Shown here piece after piece: positions 1-6,412 of a stretch of DNA of 14,562 nt. Made by a program: the position numbers and the translations under genes. The number at the start of each line of letters is the position of its first letter. Positions within the stretch are counted from its first letter, which is position 1. The stretch comes from Methanoculleus marisnigri (GTDB taxonomy: Archaea; Halobacteriota; Methanomicrobia; Methanomicrobiales; Methanoculleaceae). Under the pieces are notes generated by a model. That model had not been told where the DNA came from. It saw only the letters and a list, made by a program, of their open reading frames with translations, and searched no databases. The stretch covers positions 1 to 14,562 of the forward strand of contig DASQ01000091.1 in assembly GCA_002503885.1 (NCBI GenBank), read 5' to 3'.

Positions 1-2
1 TC

Positions 3-371
3 TCGGGCAGTGACGTGGTGATGAAGAATTTTGAACGTGACTTTGCCGAGCAGGTGTTTCGGGATTTGAAACTGTTTGAAGAGATTGCACCAATTCGGCA
101 TCGGAAAGAGTCCCGAATACTTGGGATCATGGTTGTCTGTACGCTTGCTCTCAGGTTGAAGGTAGCATTACGCACAATGCTTGAAGGAGCGAAAGATGAG
201 GATTTGAGTGGTGAGCAGTTCCTGAAACAGATTGGCAGAGTCCATCAGGTGGATCTCCAGATGGATAATGATGTTCAGGTCTGGTATGTCGGTCTCCAGA
301 AGAAGCTCGAGAAGGTGCTGGAGGAGATCGGCATGAAAGGACTCTTCGGAGAGAGGGTCAGGTATTCCTAG
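3..371 (+). CDS. IS1634-like DDE transposase, C-terminal part (cut by window edge)
   Basis: The frame is open to the first bases of the window, so this is the 3' end of a longer gene; the GTG at 15 is not its true start. The residues AEQVFRDLKLFEEIAPIRHR followed by ILGIMVVCTLALRL resemble the last catalytic segment of IS4-superfamily transposases of the IS1634/IS1549 type, where a Y-x2-R-x3-E-x2-FRxLK stretch precedes 'PI-H' and a hydrophobic helix. The last 60 residues are charged and helical and end in ERVRYS. What can be seen is consistent with an intact C-terminus, so the element may be complete upstream of the window. Its right terminal repeat should lie between 372 and about 401, before the converging MFS gene ends, but I could not identify it without the left end. 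The family call is by recollected similarity, not by search. Confidence 0.6.
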   Translation, partial: SGSDVVMKNFERDFAEQVFRDLKLFEEIAPIRHRKESRILGIMVVCTLALRLKVALRTMLEGAKDEDLSGEQFLKQIGRVHQVDLQMDNDVQVWYVGLQKKLEKVLEEIGMKGLFGERVRYS

Positions 372-401
372 TGATCATTTTCACGCTGTTTAAGACTATA
401 T

Positions 402-1784
402 TTACTGCGTCGGGGAATGACGGCCGGCGAGCGAGGCGAAGATGCCTATAGTGCAGAGGATGGCAGAGATGATGAACACCACCTGGAGGCTTGTCATGAA
501 GGGTTCCTGGACTTCCGGCCCGATCCGGGTGGTGCCGATGAAGAGGGCGAACGTGACGGTGGCAACGCCGAGCGAGAACATCATCCCCGTCGTCCGCATG
601 GTGGCGAGCATCCCGGAGGCGAGGCCGTAGAGGGACCGGTCGACCGAACTCATGACGGCGTTTGTGTTCGGGGAGGAGAAGAGGGCGAACCCGAACCCGA
701 GGAGGACGAGGCATGCGATGATGTACGCCATCGGGGTGGTTGGGGAAAGAAGCGTGAGGAGGGCGAGGCCGATGGCGGTGAGCCCCATCCCTGCCGAGGC
801 GATGTACCGGGGCTCGACCCGGTCGGAGAGTCTCCCGGCCGGGGTGGCAAAGAGCGCCTGGACGACCGGCTGCGTGATCAGGATGAGCCCCGTGGTGCCG
901 GGATCGAGCCCCCGGACGACCTGGAGGTAGAGGGAGAGGAGGAACCCGACGGCAAACGTCGCGCCGTAGTTGATCAGGGCGGCGAGGTTTGAGAAGGCGA
1001 ACGCCCGGTTCGACGCGAAGAGCCCCACGTTCAGGACCGGGCTCGGTGTCCGGGTCTCCCAGACGTAGAAGACCACCGAGAGCGCCACGCCGGCGATGAT
1101 TGCTGCAATGCCATCGGGATCCGGGAGGTTCGAGAACCCATACATCACGGCAAAGAGCATCGCGCCGTAGAAGACCGATCCAACGATGTCGAACCGTTCT
1201 CCGCATGCGTCGGCCCACTCCCCGGCAAGGTGGCGTCGGATCATGAAGACGATGTAGATGCCGAGCGGGATGTTGGTGAGGAAGATGCTCCTCCAGGTGA
1301 GGAACTCGGTGAGGAAGCCGCCGAAGAGCGGCCCGATGGAGAGGCCGATATAGACGGCGGTGACATTGATTCCGAGCGCCCGCCCGCGCTCCTCGGGAGG
1401 GAAGACCGACGTGATCATGGCGATGCCGGTGCCGTAGATCATGGCGCTCCCCACACCCTCGAGGAACCGGAAGAGGATGAGCATGAGCCCCGACGTCGCG
1501 AGCGCGGAGAGCAGGGCCGATGCGGTGAAGACGACCACACCGATGGTGAAGACGAGTTTGCGCCCGTAGATGTCGGCGCACCGTCCGAGCGGGACGAGGA
1601 AGATCGCGGTCGCGAGGAGGTACGACGAGGCCACGAGGCTGAGCGAGACGGCGTCCAGGGAGAAATCGGCGGCGATGGATGGGAGCGCGATGTTCACCGC
1701 CGAGCCCATGAACGGGGTGAGGAACGCGGCAAGGGTGGCGATGATGAGGACGGTCCGGCGTTCGGCGGTATCGGGAGTGGGCAT
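402..1784 (-). CDS. MFS exporter, DHA2 (EmrB/QacA-like) drug:H+ antiporter family
   Basis: A polytopic membrane protein of about 460 residues, the usual size of the 14-helix DHA2 branch of the major facilitator superfamily, expected to expel drugs or other organic compounds using the proton gradient. With the ATG at 1784 as residue 1, the loop 2-3 signature GRCADIYGRK (67-76) is MFS motif A and GLSIGPLFGG (147-156) is the antiporter motif C. LFRFLEGVGSAMIYGTG (about 104-120) is the preceding conserved helix. A GTG at 1805 would add seven residues (MPQQRAP). I prefer the ATG because a TATA-like CAAATAAGT lies about 26 bp upstream of it, which would give a leaderless transcript, and neither start has a clear Shine-Dalgarno sequence. 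It converges on the upstream transposase with about 30 bp between stops. The substrate cannot be told from sequence. Confidence 0.9.
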   Translation of the reverse strand: MPTPDTAERRTVLIIATLAAFLTPFMGSAVNIALPSIAADFSLDAVSLSLVASSYLLATAIFLVPLGRCADIYGRKLVFTIGVVVFTASALLSALATSGLMLILFRFLEGVGSAMIYGTGIAMITSVFPPEERGRALGINVTAVYIGLSIGPLFGGFLTEFLTWRSIFLTNIPLGIYIVFMIRRHLAGEWADACGERFDIVGSVFYGAMLFAVMYGFSNLPDPDGIAAIIAGVALSVVFYVWETRTPSPVLNVGLFASNRAFAFSNLAALINYGATFAVGFLLSLYLQVVRGLDPGTTGLILITQPVVQALFATPAGRLSDRVEPRYIASAGMGLTAIGLALLTLLSPTTPMAYIIACLVLLGFGFALFSSPNTNAVMSSVDRSLYGLASGMLATMRTTGMMFSLGVATVTFALFIGTTRIGPEVQEPFMTSLQVVFIISAILCTIGIFASLAGRHSPTQ

Positions 1785-1805
1785 GGGGGCTCTTTGCTGC
1801 GGCAC

Positions 1806-1815
1806 TTATTTGAGT
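1806..1815 (-). promoter_or_regulatory. Possible TATA element of the MFS gene
   Basis: On the minus strand the sequence reads CTCAAATAAG, an A/T-rich island in a very GC-rich surrounding, centred about 26 bp from the ATG at 1784. That is the spacing expected for an archaeal promoter driving a leaderless mRNA. This is inference from position and composition only. Confidence 0.3.
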
Positions 1816-1891
1816 TTGGGGCGGCCGGGGAGTAAAGGGTTGTGATGTTGCGCTCCTCTGGGGGGCGAGGAGGGGCGGCGGCCGACCACTG

Positions 1892-2212
1892 TTGTTCCGG
1901 GCTCCAGGTTACAATGAGGCTGCCCCAGAGAGCATATCAAGGGCGCTTCGGCAGATCCTGGAGCGGGTGTACCTGGCGATGAGAACGCTCCTGAACGAGG
2001 CAACCCGGCAGAGACTCTCTCCGGATCTCTATGGGAGAGTGTTCACCGAACAGATGGACGTGCTGTCGAAGCTCTTGGTAGAGGTCTGGAAGGAGCCCGA
2101 ACAGCAAATGGTTGGCCTGATGGGCTGGGATATCTGGGCCACTCGCCTCTGCCGTCACAGTCTCCAGTACCACCCGAAGAAGGTAGTCCGGGACGCCATC
2201 CTGAAACGCTGA
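1892..2212 (+). CDS. Unrecognised protein or gene fragment
   Basis: A reading frame open from 1814 to the stop at 2210-2212. The part from about residue 14 on looks like real protein: amphipathic helices (ISRALRQILERVYLAMRTLL), several tryptophans (VWKEPEQQ, GWDIWATRL) and a basic end (KKVVRDAILKR). I do not recognise the family. The start is unclear: TTG 1892, GTG 1967 (with GGAG just upstream) and ATG 1979 are possible. No obvious promoter precedes it, and the first residues of the frame look non-coding. This suggests either a short protein starting at 1967 or 1979 (about 75-80 residues) or the C-terminal remnant of a longer gene. An overlapping 205-codon minus frame looks less protein-like, rich in Pro and Ser with no helical pattern. 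Confidence 0.3.
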   Translation: MFRAPGYNEAAPESISRALRQILERVYLAMRTLLNEATRQRLSPDLYGRVFTEQMDVLSKLLVEVWKEPEQQMVGLMGWDIWATRLCRHSLQYHPKKVVRDAILKR

Positions 2213-2530
2213 GCTGAAGACAGGGGGAACCTTGGCAGGGCCAGGTGTTGCCGGAGAGAGCGGGAACTCTCGGAAAAATTCCTGCAAAATACACGGGAAT
2301 GTGCTTTTTTCCCGGGGAAGCAGCGAGAACTGCTGCATCCGAACAACGCCGGCGGGGATCGATGCCGGGGTTGGTGGGAAAGTAGGGAAATCCGGGTGTG
2401 AGCGGGATTTGCCTAAGGTTAGGGTGGATAGCCGGGAATACAATATGCTACTTGTTGAGGAATTAGTCATACCTGCAGCGACGGAGAACCGGTTTTGGAA
2501 ATTAACCTGACGCGGATGGAGTGTATGCAG
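2213..2530 (+). other. Gene-free stretch with possible promoter of the lipoprotein
   Basis: No convincing gene is visible on either strand. The 92-codon plus frame starting at 2232 is Gly/Ser-rich and lacks any protein pattern. The only likely signal is TACAATATG at 2439-2447, a TATA-like element that would put the transcript start near 2468, giving a leader of about 60 nt before the lipoprotein start at 2531. Confidence 0.3.
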
Positions 2531-2899
2531 ATGGTACGTAGGATATTGCCCCACCTTTCAGCTATATCCGTTACATGCATTCTCATTTTGGCTTTGTTCT
2601 CAAGTGGCTGTACTGATGCAGGAAAAACCGAGGAAGAAACCGTTATTGGAACGATCGTACACGTCGAAAGCGATAACGGGACATATCTCATACAGGCGGA
2701 AAACGGAACACGCTATGCTCCTGTTAATCTGAACGAAAACTATCAGGTCGATGGCATGGTGGTAGGCTTTCGAGGGATCATTCTAGAGAATGATAGCGTG
2801 CCAGAATCATCAGGTATTCCTATCGAAATTCACTATATTGATACATATGTTCCGCCCGGAGCAAATGCCACACTCACACTTGAGAAACAGTTGCCGTGA
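2531..2899 (+). CDS. Small secreted lipoprotein
   Basis: A 122-residue protein with a clear lipoprotein signal: basic MVRR, a hydrophobic core (about residues 9-22) and the lipobox LFSSGC, so the mature chain should begin at the cysteine at position 27 and sit on the outer face of the membrane. The frame extends back to a TTG at 2495, but ATG 2531 is the better start: GGAG at 2518-2521 is well spaced and the signal peptide then begins at once. The mature part (TVIGTIVHVESDNGTYLIQA, then RYAPVNL and GMVVGFRGII) has short alternating beta strands that suggest an OB-fold-like barrel. I recall similar 'GTRY-PVNLPEEY' lipoproteins of unknown function in methanogens. Base composition is more AT-rich than the MFS gene, which fits an accessory gene. 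The function is unknown. Confidence 0.7.
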   Translation: MVRRILPHLSAISVTCILILALFSSGCTDAGKTEEETVIGTIVHVESDNGTYLIQAENGTRYAPVNLNENYQVDGMVVGFRGIILENDSVPESSGIPIEIHYIDTYVPPGANATLTLEKQLP

Positions 2900-2924
2900 G
2901 ACAATCTCGTATTGTATTGCAGAG

Positions 2925-3412
2925 CTCAACCGACTGCCTGAAGGAACCACGGGAACGGGTGTATCCCTTTCCCTAACAAACAGTCTGCATCGGTTCTGAT
3001 CGTGAGGAAAATCCTGTATACAACTCTGAAACGCCTCTTCGAGGCCCGGGACTGCCTGTTCGGCGGAGATCCGGATGCAAGTTTGACAAGCAGGCACGAT
3101 GCATGAAGGTCGAATTTTCCGCTTCTTCGTCACCCCTGCACCCGGTGAGCCCAAAAGAGATGCTTGCTTGGCCGGATGGCACTGCAGGGAGGTCTCGCAC
3201 GGACTCTCGGCAGGGATCGACGAGGCGGCATGAACGGACTGCTGCATCAAGGCCATGCCGACAAGGGCACGGAACACCGTGGTCTGAGTCAAAGAACCCT
3301 GGATCGGGATGCTCAGATGCCGGTCCAGGGCAGCAACAGCCAGAGCAAAGCATTCTTGCGGTTGAACGGAGTTCTCATGTGTGCAGGAGCTGCCCCGGGT
3401 TTGTGAGACCAT
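2925..3412 (-). pseudogene. Decayed N-terminal half of an ISH3/IS4-like transposase
   Basis: On the minus strand the frame starting at 3412 shows LDRHLSIPIQGSLTQTTVFR, ALVGMALMQQSVHAASSIPA and then PCETSLQCH. This order matches the N-terminal helical domain of archaeal ISH3/IS4-type transposases, where a '-VH-' helix is followed by '(P)CETSLRYHL'. After the histidine the frame is lost. The neighbouring frame continues with EEAENSTFMHRACLSNLHPD, and the first frame resumes near SCIQDFPHD, which resembles the 'aIDfThDp' segment holding the first catalytic aspartate. At least two frameshifts are therefore needed, and everything after the first Asp is missing. The length is about 150 of an expected 380-420 residues. 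It lies between the lipoprotein and marR. The family call is from remembered conservation; a profile search would settle it. Confidence 0.45.
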
Positions 3413-3502
3413 ATGGGGCGGTCAGCGTTCCATATAGATCTGCTGGTTTTCTGCTAAAATCAACCATCTGAGCCGCATAAACGCCCATTCCAATTCAGCG
3501 AA

Positions 3503-4000
3503 CTACTGATCCTGAGGAGAAGTGGAGAGAGGGGATTCCAGCTCCGATGCGTTCATGGCGATCTTGCGTAAATATTCGAGGACAACTTTCGACTCTTTCT
3601 CATCGAAATCCTTGACAAGAAGATCGTTTATTCCATAACCGATGCGTTTCATCTCAGGCCGGAGTTTCCTGCTTTTTTCCGTCAGGTACAGTCGTTTTAC
3701 CCGCTTATCTTCCGGATCGGTCTGGCGCCTGATGAGATCTTCTTCCTCAAGTTTCACAACAGATTTTGCAATCATGGTTTTGTCAAAACCCCGTGACAAT
3801 GCGAGGCTGTCCTGACTCCGTCCCTCCTCGTCGTAAAGGGACATGAGGATCGCAAAATGCCCCCATCCGATATTATACGGCGCAAGATCTTTCGCAAATC
3901 TTTTCTGAATCGTCCGATAGGTATACGAGATCAACGCCGCCGGGACTTTTATCTCCTGAATCCATTGGGTGACCGGATTATCTCTGGTTGGACCCGCCAT
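3503..4000 (-). CDS. MarR-family winged-helix repressor
   Basis: A 165-residue cytoplasmic DNA-binding protein with the MarR layout: N-terminal dimerisation helices (VPAALISYTYRTIQKRF), a central winged helix at about residues 45-110 (GWGHFAILMSLYDEEGRSQD, then DKTMIAKSVVKLEEEDLI), the wing DPEDKRVKRLYLT, and C-terminal helices closing the dimer. RRQTDPEDKR carries the conserved D-x-R of the wing, so it should bind DNA. The start is ATG 4000 with AGAAGGT at 4007-4013 as Shine-Dalgarno and a TATA box at 4033-4040. A perfect inverted repeat at 4055-4076 lies just upstream and is the likely operator, so the gene probably represses itself and the divergent membrane gene. MarR proteins usually sense phenolic or oxidative ligands; none can be inferred here. 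Confidence 0.9.
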   Translation of the reverse strand: MAGPTRDNPVTQWIQEIKVPAALISYTYRTIQKRFAKDLAPYNIGWGHFAILMSLYDEEGRSQDSLALSRGFDKTMIAKSVVKLEEEDLIRRQTDPEDKRVKRLYLTEKSRKLRPEMKRIGYGINDLLVKDFDEKESKVVLEYLRKIAMNASELESPLSTSPQDQ

Positions 4001-4029
4001 CTTCAGACCTTCTAATTAGTTGCATTGTC

Positions 4030-4042
4030 ATCTATTTATACA
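4030..4042. promoter_or_regulatory. Divergent marR promoter TATA box
   Basis: TCTATTTATACA, with TATTTATA at 4033-4040, reads as TATAAATA on the minus strand and as a fair TATA box on the plus strand. On the minus strand it is about 33 bp from the marR ATG and would give a very short leader. On the plus strand it is about 35 bp from ATG 4074. One element could thus serve both directions. Confidence 0.55.
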
Positions 4043-4054
4043 AGATTGAATCGA

Positions 4055-4076
4055 CATTGTTGAACGATCAACAATG
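4055..4076. promoter_or_regulatory. MarR operator, perfect inverted repeat
   Basis: CATTGTTGA (4055-4063) and TCAACAATG (4068-4076) are exact reverse complements separated by ACGA. The size and symmetry suit a MarR dimer. It lies just upstream of the marR TATA box and ends on the ATG (4074-4076) of the divergent broken gene, so bound repressor would block both. The half site TCAACAAT recurs at 4435-4442. Confidence 0.6.
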
Positions 4077-4309
4077 GTATTTGAGGAGATTCCGAAGGCG
4101 ATCGGGTTCTTGTTGCGGTCGCGTACCTCTGGTATTCCGAACGCTGGAAACAGAAAGCCGGCTGGTTACTCCTCATAATTTCAGTATTGCCGGGCTTCCT
4201 GATCTTTGCACCGGCGATGCCGTATCGGTTCGAACAACCGGTCATCGGGAATGACTGGCAACGGGGGGTCCTGTCATTGCAGGCACGGCTTTCCACCGGG
4301 GGTAGTTGA
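4074..4309 (+). pseudogene. Frameshifted small membrane protein, divergent from marR
   Basis: From ATG 4074 the frame reads MVFEEIPKAIGFLL and then runs to an early stop. The +2 frame takes over at about 4110 and reads VAVAYLWYSERWKQKAGW, then LLLIISVLPGFLIFAPAMPY, RFEQPVIGNDW, ending at the stop 4307-4309. A single-base loss in the run GGGTTCTTGTTGCG (near 4107-4115) joins the two into one protein of about 78 residues with two membrane helices, one across AIGF-VAVAYLWY and one across WLLLIISVLPGFLIFAP. The hydrophobic pattern and tryptophans make this very unlikely to be chance. The family is not recognised; it may be the N-terminus of a larger integral membrane protein. Its position back to back with marR over the shared operator marks it as the probable regulated target. 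Confidence 0.5.
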
Positions 4310-4425
4310 CAGTACATCGTTTTCCGGTACGGATTCCGCTTTCTTCAGACTTCACTCATGCAAGGCGGGCCGGGCAGGTACAGCCCGGTGATCTTCCCAA
4401 CCCCGAGTTTTCAAATCCTCAGATA
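4310..4425 (+). other. Spacer with a GC-rich hairpin
   Basis: No coding signal is visible. CCGGGC (4370-4375) and GCCCGG (4383-4388) form a six-pair stem with a seven-base loop, about 60 bp after the stop of the broken membrane gene. No strong T tract follows, so a terminator role is only possible. Confidence 0.25.
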
Positions 4426-4483
4426 GTTGACTATTCAACAATAAGTGTAAGGATTGTCACCTATAAAAAGAGGACTATTCAAC
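4426..4483 (+). promoter_or_regulatory. Orphan promoter flanked by two MarR-type half operators
   Basis: GTTGA-CTAT-TCAAC at 4426-4439 is a five-bp-arm inverted repeat whose right part, TCAACAAT, equals the right arm of the marR operator. The 11-mer GACTATTCAAC at 4429-4439 recurs exactly at 4473-4483, 44 bp away. Between them CTATAAAAAG (4461-4470) is a good rightward TATA box that would start transcription near 4490, where a GTG opens a frame of only 22 residues (to 4558). This is the layout of a repressor-controlled promoter, yet no intact gene follows; the next recognisable sequence is an antisense transposase remnant. Confidence 0.45.
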
Positions 4484-4650
4484 TAATTTGTGCAGGCCAA
4501 TGAGTTCCCGGCTGTGCCGTTGATGAATTCCCTGAACCGGAACTCCGGTGTGACATGAGGTTCTCGCGGACAGCCAACCGTTATCCTCAGTACCTCGCTA
4601 ATTTCCCTCCTTATCTCCTTCCATTCGTCACAGCTCCTCGTTTTTTTCGG

Positions 4651-4970
4651 CTACCCCGGGTTCCTGAAGGCTGGAATTTTTCGCTTGATCTTCAAGGCTG
4701 AACGAACCGCATCCCGGATGAAGAGCCGGAACTGAGCAGAGCGGAACGCGCGCACCTCGATGGTCCGGGGACCTCGCGTCACGGGTGAAAACCGTGTTCA
4801 GAAGACAGCCATCCAGAGGTTTTGAGGAGAAACGGGATGATCGCAAAGAGATAGCGGATCACCGGTTGCGGGTTCGAGGTCCGGGGTTTGACCTTGTTGC
4901 GCATGCGGTACGACGACTCAATTGCGATCCGGTGCAGGGGGGACGATTGACCCGGTCCCCTGCTCTCCAC
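4651..4970 (-). pseudogene. Decayed C-terminal part of an ISH3/IS4-like transposase
   Basis: On the minus strand the frame from 4970 reads HRIAIESSYRMRNKVKPRTS, then PVIRYLFAIIPFLLKTSGW. This is the hallmark end of the catalytic domain in archaeal ISH3/IS4-type transposases ('Y-x-x-R-x-x-IE-x-x-YR', with the Glu of the DDE triad in IESSYR). Near 4790 a frameshift moves the sequence to another frame, which continues SPVTRGPRTIEVRAF, then RDAVRSALKIKRKIPAF and RNPG, with the natural-looking stop at 4651-4653. Upstream of about 4930 the similarity fades. The piece covers roughly the last 100 residues. Together with the 2925-3412 remnant it could represent one family, but the order of the two pieces on the minus strand is the reverse of a normal gene. 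Confidence 0.6.
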
Positions 4971-5036
4971 GAATTGATCGCAAAAAACCGGGCAAAATCA
5001 CCGCGGGGCTGCTCGAAGGCCGGGCCCCTCCCGCAG
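4971..5036. other. Short spacer, nothing recognised
   Basis: No gene, repeat or clear signal is seen between the transposase remnant and the terminator of the oxidoreductase operon. Confidence 0.3.
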
Positions 5037-5059
5037 AAAACTCCCGGGCCAACCCCGGG
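5037..5059 (-). terminator. Terminator-like hairpin after gltA
   Basis: On the minus strand the stop of gltA is followed by CCCGGG, a five-base loop and CCCGGG, then AGTTTTC. A short GC stem followed by a T run about 10 bases past the gene fits an intrinsic-type terminator. Confidence 0.4.
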
Positions 5060-5068
5060 GAAAAGTAG

Positions 5069-6412
5069 TTATTCTTCCTTCAGCATCGCGTTGATCGCCG
5101 CCGCCGCCTTCTTCGCCGAGCCCATCGCCTCGATCACCGTCGCTGCGCCGGTGGCAATATCCCCGCCGGCGTAGACGTGGGGGATGGACGTCCGGCCGTT
5201 CTCGTCGACGGCGACGTTGCCTCTCCGGCCGCGTTCAAGCCCCGGGATCAGCGAGACGAGGAGCGGGTTCGGGCTCGTGCCGATCGCCTGGATGACCATG
5301 TCCACATCGAGGGTGAACTCGCTCCCCTCGATCGGCTCCGGGGATGCGCGGCCGCTCGCATCGATGCCGCAGAGGGACATCTTCACGCACTCGATCCCCG
5401 TGACGCACTGCTCGCCGAGGATCCGGGTCGGGTTCGTGCAGGTGAAGAACTCGATCCCTTCCTCCTTCGCGTGCAGAACCTCGGCCTTCCGTGCCGGCAT
5501 CTCCTCCTCGCCCCGCCGGTAGATCAGGGAGACCTTCGCACCCAGGCGGCGTGCCACCCGGGCTGAGTCCATTGCGACGTTGCCGCCGCCGATCACTGCC
5601 ACGCGGGCGGCGTGCAGGATCGGCGTATCGAACGCGGGGAACGCATCGGCGTGCATCAGGTTCACCCTTGTCAGGAACTCGTTCGCCGAGTAGACGCCGT
5701 TTAAGTTCTCCCCGGGGATGCACATGAACGCGGGAAGCCCCGCCCCGGTTGCAAGGAAGACCGCATCGTAGCCGAGGAGTTCGTCCGTGCTGACGCTCCT
5801 TCCTGCGAGATGGTTCTTCTTTAACCGGGCACCGAGGGCGAGCACCTGGTCGATCTCCGCTTTGACGACATCCTTGGGGAGCCGGAACGCGGGGATGCCG
5901 TAGGTCAGGACACCGCCGGCCTCGTGGAGCGACTCGAAGATCGTGACGGCGTGGCCGGCACGGGCGAGCTCGGCCGCAGCCGTCAGCCCGGCCGGACCGG
6001 ACCCCACGACCGCCACCCTTTTGCCGGTCGGCTTCGCGACCTCAGGCAGTTCGGGGCCGTTTCCCCGCTCCCAGTCGGCCACGAACCTCTCAAGCGCGCC
6101 GATCCGGATTGGAGTCTCCTTGTTGCCGAGGATGCAGACGCCCTCGCACTGAGTCTCCTGCGGGCAGACCCGCCCGCAGATGGCGGGGAGCATGTTCTGA
6201 TCCTTGAGCGCCCGTGCAGCTCCCGGGAAGTTTCCGTCCGCGATCTCCCGGATGAATGCCGGGATATCGATGCAGACCGGACAACCCTTTATGCAGAGCG
6301 GTTTTTTGCACTGCAGGCAGCGCTCCGCCTCGGCGATAGCCTCTGCGGCGGAGAGACCGGTATCGACCTCCCGAAAGTCGTGGACCCGGATGTCGGCAGG
6401 CCGGTCACTCAT
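5069..6412 (-). CDS. gltA: NADPH-binding large subunit of NfnAB/SudAB-type oxidoreductase (GltA family)
   Basis: A 447-residue cytoplasmic iron-sulfur flavoprotein, commonly annotated as homotetrameric NADPH-dependent glutamate synthase but in this two-gene setting corresponding to NfnB/SudA. N-terminal cluster-binding cysteines are seen at 32, 35, 40 and 44 (CLQCKKPLCIKGCP) and at 79, 83, 89 and 93 (CGRVCPQETQCEGVC), enough for two [4Fe-4S] clusters. The FAD dinucleotide fold begins at GSGPAG (137-142), the second nucleotide fold at GGGNVAMD (275-282), and the closing FAD motif is GDIATGAATVIEAMGSAK near the C-terminus. Known relatives move electrons between ferredoxin, NADH and NADPH, in Nfn by flavin-based bifurcation. 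There is no amidotransferase or FMN synthase domain, so it is not glutamate synthase by itself. Its ATG overlaps the end of the upstream gene by 8 bp. Confidence 0.9.
   Translation of the reverse strand: MSDRPADIRVHDFREVDTGLSAAEAIAEAERCLQCKKPLCIKGCPVCIDIPAFIREIADGNFPGAARALKDQNMLPAICGRVCPQETQCEGVCILGNKETPIRIGALERFVADWERGNGPELPEVAKPTGKRVAVVGSGPAGLTAAAELARAGHAVTIFESLHEAGGVLTYGIPAFRLPKDVVKAEIDQVLALGARLKKNHLAGRSVSTDELLGYDAVFLATGAGLPAFMCIPGENLNGVYSANEFLTRVNLMHADAFPAFDTPILHAARVAVIGGGNVAMDSARVARRLGAKVSLIYRRGEEEMPARKAEVLHAKEEGIEFFTCTNPTRILGEQCVTGIECVKMSLCGIDASGRASPEPIEGSEFTLDVDMVIQAIGTSPNPLLVSLIPGLERGRRGNVAVDENGRTSIPHVYAGGDIATGAATVIEAMGSAKKAAAAINAMLKEE

Noticed and set aside
417..992. Long plus-strand frames (417-992 and 1230-1835) opposite the MFS gene
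   Set aside because: Composition is dominated by Glu, Asp, Gly and Arg with no fold pattern; they are antisense shadows of a GC-rich gene.
358..1581. 407-codon minus frame overlapping the MFS gene
   Set aside because: It is Arg/His/Pro-rich with no membrane segments and is out of frame with a clear transporter.
1937..2554. 205-codon minus frame
   Set aside because: Pro/Ser-rich without secondary-structure pattern, and opposite a more protein-like frame.
3103..3471. Plus-strand frames across the transposase remnant
   Set aside because: Ser/Gly/Arg-rich antisense frames; the minus strand gives the recognisable transposase order.
5043..5059. CCCGGG repeats as an attachment site
   Set aside because: They are short and self-complementary, placed directly after a stop codon and before a T run, so a terminator is the simpler reading.
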